Shown piece by piece: positions 6,152 through 12,280 of a stretch of DNA of 14,025 nucleotides. Every line of letters starts with the position of its first letter. Position 1 is the first letter of the stretch. The DNA comes from Spirochaetaceae bacterium (GTDB lineage Bacteria > Spirochaetota > Spirochaetia > Treponematales > Breznakiellaceae), in contig JAIRXO010000251.1 in NCBI GenBank assembly GCA_031268255.1, positions 1-14,025 of the forward strand, in the 5' to 3' direction. Made by a program: the position numbers and the translations under genes. The notes beneath the pieces are model-generated. The model did not search any database, had not been told where the DNA came from, and saw only the letters and a program-made list of their open reading frames with translations.

Positions 6152-7743
6152 AAAAGCGTAGTGCGGCGCTGTTGCTGTTGGTTTTCTGCATGGGTTTTTA
6201 TGGCTGTAAATCCGTTTCGCAAGACGGGGGCGGCAAAGCTCTGTCCCCCGGGGAACCCCAAGAGGCTCTGTCCCTGCCGGAACCTAGCCTGGAACCTGAT
6301 ATGGGCGAATCTTCAGCGGAATCCGTAGAAAAGCCTGAAATTACCCAGTATGATGAACCCGATTTTGAAAAATCTTCCTCTGGAAGCGTTCAAAACGACG
6401 AAATAACCGAAAATTCTTCTGAAGGACCAGACGCGGCTGAATTACTCCCGGATGCTGCGCTGATTTCGGAACCTGACCGGCCTCCTGACGCGGCGGAGGG
6501 GGACAGAGGCGCTGAATTCATCTTGCCAGAAGCTGTTCCTTCCGGTGTCCCAGGGTATCAGGCGGAAATCCGGCGAAACGAGGAAAATTATGCTCTGGAA
6601 GAGGGACAGAGCTTGCAACCAACTCCTTCGGAGGCTGCCCGGCAAAACGCTATTCCCGATGAACCGGAAGGAAATATGCCTGAAAGGCCGAAAATAGAGG
6701 ATATTCAGGGTGGTGAGCCGGATTCAAGCCTGATTCGGGAACCTATCCCTCTGCCCATAAGGCCTGTCCCGGACCTTCCCGCGATTCCTCATGGGGAAGA
6801 AGAAGGTATTGTATTTTCCCGCGTGGTTCGGGCTACGGTGGGGCAGCTTATCGAAATTCCCTTTAGCGGGGCGGGCTGGGTGTTTCTTGGAGAATTGAGT
6901 TCCCGAAGGGGAATAGCCTATGATTCCCGGCGCCAGGACACAGAGGGACAGAGCTTTATATTCCGGGCTGAAGATGCCGGGTCCTATGCCCTAAAATTCT
7001 ACAAACAGGACTTTATTCGGGATTACATTATCAATGATTATGTGCAGGTAATAATAGGCCAGGCTCCTGAAGCGGCGGGGGCAGGGTGGTTTAACGCGCC
7101 CATAGACCGGGGCAGGGTAATTGCCGAACCCCGCTGGCCGCTTTTTGCCGAAAATGAGGAAAAACCTCACGTTGAAGGTGATAGTGACCGTTTAGCGGCC
7201 CCTGCGGAGGACGATTCCGGGCGCGAAGCGGCCGATTTCTCTGAGCAGGCGGCAGCTTCCGGGAATCAGCCGCCTGTTACCGAGCGGGGGACAGAGCCTG
7301 ATCCTGTTGGCGGGACCAGCCCCGCAGCTACCGCCGGTTCTGTTCAGGGACAGAGCTTTCCCCGGATGAGCGATGACAGCATTGTCCCGGTGCAGGGCGC
7401 GTCTCCGGCCATGAGGCCCGAAGAGCAGTCTCCGCCCATAGTTCTTCCTCCCGAAACAGCGCCGGATATCTATGCTTCCCGTGCCAGGGAAGAATTTGAC
7501 GCAGGCAGGATAGCTTCTGCCCTCTCCATTCTTGACCAGTTCAGGGAACGTTTTCCTTCTGGAAGCGATGAGGCTTACTGGCTTTATGGGCAGCTTTTTG
7601 AGGCGAATGGCCCCAACAGGGACATTAGAACAGCGTTGGCTTACTACAGGCGCTTGATTCAGGAATATCCGCAAAGCCCCCGTTATGCTGACGCCCGGCG
7701 CCGCATAGCCTATCTGGAGCGGTATTATTTCACTATACAGTAA
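6148..7743 (+). CDS. Lipoprotein with low-complexity region, beta-rich domain and C-terminal TPR-like domain
   Basis: The 531-aa product starts with a lipoprotein signal peptide (MKKRSAALLLLVF...) ending in a lipobox FYGC with the lipidated Cys at 20, so it should be anchored in an envelope membrane. Residues about 21-215 and 305-440 are acidic, proline/serine/glutamate-rich and probably disordered. Residues about 222-302 (VVRATVGQLIEIPFSG ... YVQVIIG) look like a compact beta-sandwich, family unknown. Residues about 441-531 (ASRAREEFDAGRIASALSIL ... DARRRIAYLERYY) match the helical hairpins of TPR/BamD-YbgF-type envelope proteins that follow A-x-x-x-Y-P-x-S-x-x-A spacing. A GGAG 8 nt before the ATG serves as ribosome-binding site. 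Six exact copies of GGGACAGAGC lie in this gene, four read on + and two on -, nearly all in the disordered parts. A structural or assembly role at the envelope is plausible; specific function is unknown. Confidence 0.85.
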   Translation: MKKRSAALLLLVFCMGFYGCKSVSQDGGGKALSPGEPQEALSLPEPSLEPDMGESSAESVEKPEITQYDEPDFEKSSSGSVQNDEITENSSEGPDAAELLPDAALISEPDRPPDAAEGDRGAEFILPEAVPSGVPGYQAEIRRNEENYALEEGQSLQPTPSEAARQNAIPDEPEGNMPERPKIEDIQGGEPDSSLIREPIPLPIRPVPDLPAIPHGEEEGIVFSRVVRATVGQLIEIPFSGAGWVFLGELSSRRGIAYDSRRQDTEGQSFIFRAEDAGSYALKFYKQDFIRDYIINDYVQVIIGQAPEAAGAGWFNAPIDRGRVIAEPRWPLFAENEEKPHVEGDSDRLAAPAEDDSGREAADFSEQAAASGNQPPVTERGTEPDPVGGTSPAATAGSVQGQSFPRMSDDSIVPVQGASPAMRPEEQSPPIVLPPETAPDIYASRAREEFDAGRIASALSILDQFRERFPSGSDEAYWLYGQLFEANGPNRDIRTALAYYRRLIQEYPQSPRYADARRRIAYLERYYFTIQ

Positions 7744-7756
7744 GGAACAGTAAGGA
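7737..7756 (+). repeat. Tandem duplication of ACAGTAAGGA across the stop codon
   Basis: The 10-mer ACAGTAAGGA occurs twice without a gap (7737-7746 and 7747-7756) and spans the TAA stop of the lipoprotein gene at 7741-7743. It is probably a replication-slippage duplication. A GGGACAGAGC copy follows at 7765. Confidence 0.6.
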
Positions 7757-7818
7757 CTCGTTTAGGGACAGAGCAGGCAGCAGGAAAGGAGACAAAGAAC
7801 CTGCGCGGATCCTTAACA

Positions 7819-7846
7819 AGAACGGGCCTAGATGGCAAGCCGTTCT
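7819..7846 (-). other. Hairpin overlapping the end of the ABC-F gene
   Basis: AGAACGG (7819-7825) pairs with CCGTTCT (7840-7846), and GCC/GGC (7826-7828 with 7834-7836) pairs inside it. The stop codon lies within the loop. No T-run follows on the - strand, so this is a weak terminator candidate for the helicase/ABC-F unit or simply a coding hairpin. Confidence 0.3.
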
Positions 7847-9489
7847 GCGTGGTGATATGCCTGAGTTCTGAGTTCCTTGACCGACTGGTCTTTAAGGTAA
7901 TCGTCAAAGGGCATCATACGGTCAATAAAGGCGCCGGCAGGGGAATTTTCGTCAGATTGGGGGAGAATTTCGATGATACGATTGGCAATGGAGTTGATGA
8001 ATTCATGATCATGGGAATTAAAAAGGACCACGCCGGAAAAAGAAGTCAATCCCTCATTCAGAGCGGTAATCGCTTCCAAATCAAGGTGATTGGTCGGTTC
8101 ATCAAGAATAAGCACATTTGCCCCCGCGAGCATCATTTTTGCCAGCAGACAGCGGACTTTTTCCCCTCCTGAAAGCACCTGCACCGGTTTTAAGGCCTCA
8201 TCTCCTGAAAAAAGCATACGGCCCAGGAAACTGCGCACATAGGTATCATCCTGATCAGGCGAATACTGTTTGAGCCAATCAGTTATGGAAAGGCCGGAAT
8301 TAAAAAAAGAGGAGTTTTCTTTGGGGAAGTAGGCAAAACTTGTGGTCTGTCCCCAATAGTAATCCCCGGAAGACGGCGCGGCTATTCCGCCTATAATGTC
8401 AAATATCGCTGATTTGGACTGGTGCGCGGGCCCCACAAAGGCGATTTTATCGGTTTTATTCACTATGAAGGAGAAATTTTTAAGAAGCTCTGTCCCTTCA
8501 GAAGAGGCAAAGGAGATTTTTTCGACCCTCAGTACATTATTGCCTATGTCCCGGCTCGGTTTGAAAGCCACATAGGGGAATTTTCTGGAAGTTACGGTAA
8601 CCTGTTCAAGGTCAAGTTTCTCCAGCACCTTCTTCCGGCTGGTAGCCTGACGGCTCTTGGCGGCATTGGAAGCAAAACGCTGGATAAATTCCTTTAATTC
8701 CCTGGCCTTTTCTTCCCGTTTTTTTAACTGGTCCCTGGCCTGGCGCTGGAGCATTTGGCTCATTTGGTACCAGAAATCGTAATTTCCTGAATACAGGGTT
8801 ATTTTTCCGAAATCAATATCACAGATATGGGTACAGACCGCGTTGAGGAAGTGCCGGTCATGGGACACGACTATTACTGTATTGGGAAAATCTATGAGAA
8901 AGTCCTCAAGCCATGATATGGACTCAATATCCAGCCCATTGGTTGGCTCGTCAAGGAGCAGAATATCAGGAGTCCCAAAAAGGGCCTGGGCAAGGAGTAT
9001 ACGAACTTTTTGTGCCTCATTCAACTCCGACATGATCCTGGCGTGATCCTGTTCATCAATACCCAGTCCGGCAAGCAGTTGGGCTGCCTGGGATTCAGCC
9101 TCCCAGCCGCCGAGTTCGGCAAATTCCCCTTCCAGTTCACTTACCCTTATTCCGTCTTGTTCGGTAAAATTCTCCTTTGCGTATATGGCTTCCCGCTCTT
9201 TCATAATCTCGTAGAGCTTGGGGTAGCCCATAATGACGGTTTCCATGGCAGTGTATTCCTCAAAGGCAAAATGATCCTGCCTCAAAACCGCGATGCGCTG
9301 GCCCGCGCTTACTGTTATGGAACCGCGGTCGTACTCTGTTTCTCCTGAAAGGATTTTTAAGAAAGTTGATTTGCCGGCGCCATTGGCGCCGATAACACCA
9401 TAACAATTACCGGGGGTAAATTTTAAATTAACATCTTTGAAGAGACTGCGCTCTCCGAATTTGAGACTTACATCAGTTATAGTAATCAT
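7828..9489 (-). CDS. ABC-F family ATPase, YbiT-like, with one degenerate ATP site
   Basis: ABC-F proteins are soluble tandem ATPases that bind the ribosomal E site and affect translation or antibiotic tolerance; they do not transport. The 553-aa product closely follows the E. coli YbiT pattern. In domain 1, Walker A is GANGAGKS at 34-41, the Q-loop contains RQDHFAFEEYT, and Walker B is LLLDEPTNGLD. The ABC signature of domain 1 is replaced by MSELNEAQ at 153-160. The linker at about 245-320 has the AAKSRQATSR element. In domain 2, the signature LSGGE is at 439-443, Walker B at 460-464 and the H-switch SHD at 492-494. However, Walker A of domain 2 reads GPAHQSKSA (353-361), lacking the glycines and final Thr, and the Q-loop Gln is missing. 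A GGAAAT about 13 nt upstream may be the ribosome-binding site. It starts 3 nt after the helicase stop. One GGGACAGAGC copy encodes EGTEL at about 331-335. Confidence 0.9.
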   Translation of the reverse strand: MITITDVSLKFGERSLFKDVNLKFTPGNCYGVIGANGAGKSTFLKILSGETEYDRGSITVSAGQRIAVLRQDHFAFEEYTAMETVIMGYPKLYEIMKEREAIYAKENFTEQDGIRVSELEGEFAELGGWEAESQAAQLLAGLGIDEQDHARIMSELNEAQKVRILLAQALFGTPDILLLDEPTNGLDIESISWLEDFLIDFPNTVIVVSHDRHFLNAVCTHICDIDFGKITLYSGNYDFWYQMSQMLQRQARDQLKKREEKARELKEFIQRFASNAAKSRQATSRKKVLEKLDLEQVTVTSRKFPYVAFKPSRDIGNNVLRVEKISFASSEGTELLKNFSFIVNKTDKIAFVGPAHQSKSAIFDIIGGIAAPSSGDYYWGQTTSFAYFPKENSSFFNSGLSITDWLKQYSPDQDDTYVRSFLGRMLFSGDEALKPVQVLSGGEKVRCLLAKMMLAGANVLILDEPTNHLDLEAITALNEGLTSFSGVVLFNSHDHEFINSIANRIIEILPQSDENSPAGAFIDRMMPFDDYLKDQSVKELRTQAYHHAERLAI

Positions 9490-9492
9490 AGA

Positions 9493-11208
9493 TCAGGATT
9501 TCCTTTTGAATATACCTAAAATACGGTACACTATACCGCCTGAGGCGGCCTTTTTTGGCGCCGGCGCCGGGCTCCGGGGCTTCGTTGAAGGAGTGGAACC
9601 GGTTTTGGCTGGAGGGACAGAGCTTGAAACAGGGACAGAGCTTTTGGAGTTCGACTTTTTCCCTGAACTTCTTTTTTGCAAAGAACGATCGGAATTCCGG
9701 CTTTGTCCCCTCTGCGGTGCCCTTGACCGGTGCGGCGCTTCGGTCCTTCCTTTCTTGGGAGTGTCATATTTCTGCTTGTAATAGGCCATTCGCTCTTCCA
9801 AAGAGAGCTTTGAAAGGTTTGGCCTGGGTTCAGGGGCAGGTTTTTCAGCGATTCCCTGGTTTTCCTCCCGAATATTTCCAGGTTTTCTGCGTCTGGGTTT
9901 ATCATCTTCGGCGTATTTTGGCCGGTTATTCCTGCCGGAAGCGTTACGGTCGTATTCTTTGAAGCTCTGTCCCCGTTCAGGGCCTTTCCGATGAGGCTGG
10001 CCGCGTCCTCCCCGGCGGGAATCGCGCCTGTCATCATAAGAATCAGTGTAAATGCGCATTCCTTCGCTTTTATCTTCACGATAGAGCTCTTCCGTGGCTA
10101 TTTGGGCGGGTATTTTCTTTCCTATATATTTTTCAATAGCAGGAAGCTCATAAACATCCTGTTCACTGGCCAAGGTAATAGCCTTGCCGGTCTTGCCTGC
10201 CCGGGCGGTTCTGCCTATACGGTGTACATAATTTTCAGTTTCCACAGGCAGATCAAAGTTGACAACCAGTGACAGGTCTTCAATATCAAGTCCCCGGGCA
10301 GCCACATCAGTTGCCACAAGAAAACGTATTTTCCCGGCTTTGATATCTTCAATTATTTTAAGCCTTTTGGACTGGGGCAGATCGCCTATGATAAATTCAC
10401 AATCGTATCCATTGAGCCTGAGCCGTTTGGCGGTTATTTCGGTATACCGTTTGGTATTACAGAAGATAATGGCGCTTTCCGGCTGTTCCTGTTCCAATAT
10501 GCCCAAAAGCAGTCTCGTTTTATTACTCGAAGGCACATGGTAGAGCCGCTGTTCAATTTCATCAACCGTTACGTTTTCCGGGGCAATTTCAATCTCAACA
10601 GGCTCCTTTGTATACTCCCAGGCCAGATTTTTTACCCAATTATTAAGCGTGGCGCTGAACAGCATGGTTTGCCGCCGGTCAATAGGCGGGACAACCTTAA
10701 TCAGCTTGCGGAGATCGGGGTAAAAACCCATATCGAACATACGATCCGCTTCATCCAGCACCAAGAAGGCTAAATCCATGAGGTTCATATACCCCGAGCC
10801 ATTGAGATCCAGAACCCTGCCGGGTGTTCCGACGAGAATTTGGGCATCTTCACGCAGCATTTTCTGCTGCTGGGTATAGCCCACGCCGCCGTAAAAGCTT
10901 CCGGTTTTAAAAGGGAGAAATTTCCCCAAACGATTGGCTTCGTCTTCAACCTGGACAGCCAACTCCCTGGTAGGGACCATAATGAGGGCTTTTTTGCCCT
11001 TCAGCATTGGTTCTGTAAGCAAACGCTGAAAAATGACAATTAAAAAAGCGGCGGTTTTTCCGGTTCCGGTCTGGGACTGAACATACAGGTCATGCCCCCC
11101 AAAGGCATTGGCCAGAACCTGTTCCTGGACCGGCATACAGGTAACATATCCCGCTTCGGCTATGCCGTGGTGAAGATCGGGATGCAAGGTTAATTCACTA
11201 AATTCCAT
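9493..11208 (-). CDS. DEAD-box ATP-dependent RNA helicase
   Basis: This enzyme unwinds RNA duplexes and remodels RNPs, as in ribosome assembly, cold adaptation or mRNA turnover (DeaD/RhlE/CsdA-like). Counting from the ATG at 11208, all motifs are present: Q motif with FSEL, motif I SQTGTGKT at about 45-52, Ia PTRELA, Ib TPGR, II DEAD, III SAT, IV IIFCNTK, V ATDVAARGLDI and VI HRIGRTARAGKTG. From about 385 a basic tail rich in R, G, K and S follows, likely RNA-binding, ending in GGIVYRILGIFKRKS. An upstream in-frame GTG at 11217 would add only MYN; I prefer the ATG because family proteins begin with a MxFxEL-type N-terminus. The TATAAT directly before that ATG overlaps the GTG-TAT-AAT codons, so it may be coincidental. 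The tail contains three exact GGGACAGAGC copies, including an 18-bp tandem at 9614-9641. The ABC-F gene follows after 3 nt, in the same transcript. Confidence 0.93.
   Translation of the reverse strand: MEFSELTLHPDLHHGIAEAGYVTCMPVQEQVLANAFGGHDLYVQSQTGTGKTAAFLIVIFQRLLTEPMLKGKKALIMVPTRELAVQVEDEANRLGKFLPFKTGSFYGGVGYTQQQKMLREDAQILVGTPGRVLDLNGSGYMNLMDLAFLVLDEADRMFDMGFYPDLRKLIKVVPPIDRRQTMLFSATLNNWVKNLAWEYTKEPVEIEIAPENVTVDEIEQRLYHVPSSNKTRLLLGILEQEQPESAIIFCNTKRYTEITAKRLRLNGYDCEFIIGDLPQSKRLKIIEDIKAGKIRFLVATDVAARGLDIEDLSLVVNFDLPVETENYVHRIGRTARAGKTGKAITLASEQDVYELPAIEKYIGKKIPAQIATEELYREDKSEGMRIYTDSYDDRRDSRRGGRGQPHRKGPERGQSFKEYDRNASGRNNRPKYAEDDKPRRRKPGNIREENQGIAEKPAPEPRPNLSKLSLEERMAYYKQKYDTPKKGRTEAPHRSRAPQRGQSRNSDRSLQKRSSGKKSNSKSSVPVSSSVPPAKTGSTPSTKPRSPAPAPKKAASGGIVYRILGIFKRKS
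9614..9641. repeat. Tandem pair of GGGACAGAGC copies in the helicase tail
   Basis: Two exact copies start at 9614 and 9632, 18 bp apart, on the + strand and antisense to the gene. In the helicase they are read as SSVPVSSSVP. A third, single-mismatch copy lies at 9700. The phase and orientation differ from the copies read as GQS elsewhere. Confidence 0.7.
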
Positions 11209-11217
11209 ATTATACAC

Positions 11218-11495
11218 TATTTATATAGGTTTTTTTGAAGTATGAAAAGCCTGGGAAATGACAAGCTCTGTCCCTCTCAAGATATAAAATTCCCAGAAGA
11301 CAGCGGTTAGTTTAAGAGGTGACAGCAAAAACAGCCGATAAAATAGTTAATTATTTGTAGTATAAGTAATTACGTCAAGCCGCCTCTGTAATTAGGGAAG
11401 TCTTGGGAAGGTACTTTTTAAAATTTTTAGAGGGACAGAGCTAATAATTTTGATCGGAATTAAAGCAAATCCCATCATCACCCCGTATATACAGC
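11218..11495. other. Intergenic region between helicase and transposase with two repeat copies
   Basis: This 278-bp gap separates two divergent genes. It contains GGGACAGAGC copies at 11265 (- strand) and 11432 (+ strand). The rest is AT-rich, including an inexact TAATTA-containing inverted pair near 11350-11372. No gene is seen. The promoters of both neighbours should lie here, but no pair of boxes stands out clearly. Confidence 0.5.
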
Positions 11496-12014
11496 ATGAG
11501 AAAGCGAAGGGAACTCCGGCAGGGAGCGGAATATCATGTGACTGCCAGGATAAATAGGGGTGAAATGTCTCTTTTACCGAAGCAAGACAAAGATCTGTTC
11601 TTGGAGGTGCTCATCCAGGCAAAAAGGAAATACCAATTCCGAATTAGCAATTTTTGTGTGATGAATAATCATATTCATTTGATGATCAAGCCTGGAAAAC
11701 ACGCGTCACTTTCAAAAATTATGCAATGGATTCTGAGTGTTTTCGCCATACGCTGGAACAGGAAGCATCACCTAAACGGACATGTGTGGGGCGATCGATT
11801 TTTTTCACGGATTATTTCCAAAGTTGCGGAATTTTTTCATATATTTTCCTACCTTGATGAAAATCCGGCAAAATCCCGGTTGGTTAAATACCCCTGGCAA
11901 TGGGAATATGGCGGATTGTGGTATCACAAAAGGGGCATCTTTACCGCTGTTGACCCGCCAAGCGAGTTTGTAAAGAGATTTTTTCCAGAGCATATTCTTC
12001 GTCCTGACATATAG
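11496..12014 (+). CDS. REP-associated tyrosine transposase (RAYT, Y1_Tnp/HUH superfamily)
   Basis: The 172-aa protein is a single-domain Y1 transposase that would cut and rejoin single-stranded DNA at hairpins. The HUH metal-binding histidines are in NNHIHLMI (H59, H61). The presumed nucleophile is Y119 in FSYLDENPAKSRLV, 58-60 residues after HUH, a spacing like that of IS200/IS605 transposases. The N-terminus matches the RAYT pattern (RRELRQGAEYHVTARIN), and the C-terminus has the family PWQWEYGG segment. The catalytic residues look intact. It starts at the first ATG of the frame; no clear Shine-Dalgarno is seen. It is a lone gene with no TnpB and no obvious inverted ends. Codon usage looks more AT-rich than its neighbours, so it may be a recent arrival. 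A domesticated or REP-mobilising role is plausible. Confidence 0.88.
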   Translation: MRKRRELRQGAEYHVTARINRGEMSLLPKQDKDLFLEVLIQAKRKYQFRISNFCVMNNHIHLMIKPGKHASLSKIMQWILSVFAIRWNRKHHLNGHVWGDRFFSRIISKVAEFFHIFSYLDENPAKSRLVKYPWQWEYGGLWYHKRGIFTAVDPPSEFVKRFFPEHILRPDI

Positions 12015-12111
12015 GGGGTTGATAGGGCTGCGGTCATGTTCTAACTGCCGGGACTAATATGGTATGCCGCTCTGAATCATGGCGGCGGAAAGCAATGGAA
12101 AGACACCGAAT

Positions 12112-12136
12112 AAAAAGCCCACCTGTAGAGGTGGGC
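12112..12136 (-). terminator. Intrinsic terminator after groEL
   Basis: An 8-bp GC-rich perfect stem, GCCCACCT (12117-12124) and AGGTGGGC (12129-12136), has the 4-nt loop GTAG on the + strand. On the - strand it is followed by a T-run (the five As at 12112-12116), which is the classic form for terminating the groEL transcript. It lies about 145 nt past the groEL stop. Confidence 0.85.
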
Positions 12137-12159
12137 ATTGATTCATCACCATTGTACTG

Positions 12160-12259
12160 AAAGCGCGGGGCGTGAAACAAACACAGGCTCTGAAAGCCGG
12201 GCGCTTTTCTCAGCCCTCCACAGCCTGAATATCCGGCGGTTTACCAGCGGCAAACCGCC
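12160..12259. repeat. Inverted repeats in the groEL 3' region
   Basis: AAAGCGC (12160-12166) pairs with GCGCTTT (12201-12207), enclosing a smaller GGCT/AGCC hairpin. A second hairpin has arms GGCGGTTT (12235-12242) and AAACCGCC (12252-12259) around a 9-nt loop. They lie in the 3' UTR of groEL before its terminator and could stabilise the mRNA end, or be REP-like substrates of the adjacent transposase. Confidence 0.5.
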
Positions 12260-12280
12260 AAGACAGAGGCCTGGGGTTTA

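Larger units (their letters stand above)
3646..11441. repeat. Dispersed 10-mer family GGGACAGAGC (extended RGGGACAGAGCTT), 21 exact copies
   Basis: Exact copies read as GGGACAGAGC on the + strand start at 6603, 6945, 7288, 7347, 7765, 9614, 9632 and 11432. Copies read on the - strand (GCTCTGTCCC on +) start at 3646, 3670, 3713, 3796, 3832, 4021, 4232, 5670, 6238, 6265, 8487, 9964 and 11265. One-mismatch copies start at 4039, 5678, 6500, 8344 and 9700. The base before the core is A or G in nearly every copy, and 14 of 21 are followed by TT. None lies in rel, prfA, the transposase, groEL or the permease. By gene: seven are in prmC, six in the lipoprotein gene, three in the helicase, one in the ABC-F gene, and four between genes. 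Translations differ (GQS, GDRA, GTE, ALS, SSVP), so selection or spread acts on the DNA. I do not recognise the family. Confidence 0.9.

Noticed and set aside
3646..11441. Interpreting GGGACAGAGC as a CRISPR or tandem-array repeat
   Set aside because: Spacing is irregular (18 bp to over 1.4 kb), both orientations occur, and the core is only 10 bp, so it is not an array.
3646..11441. Interpreting GGGACAGAGC as Chi or KOPS-type polar sites
   Set aside because: Copies are on both strands and clustered, without the strong single-strand bias such sites show; absence from 1-3645 and 11442-14025 also argues against a uniform chromosomal signal, though the window is small.
11417..11450. A hairpin around the GGGACAGAGC copy at 11432 (TTAG/CTAA)
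   Set aside because: Only 4 bp pair; other copies do not have flanking inverted sequence, so hairpin formation is not a property of the family.
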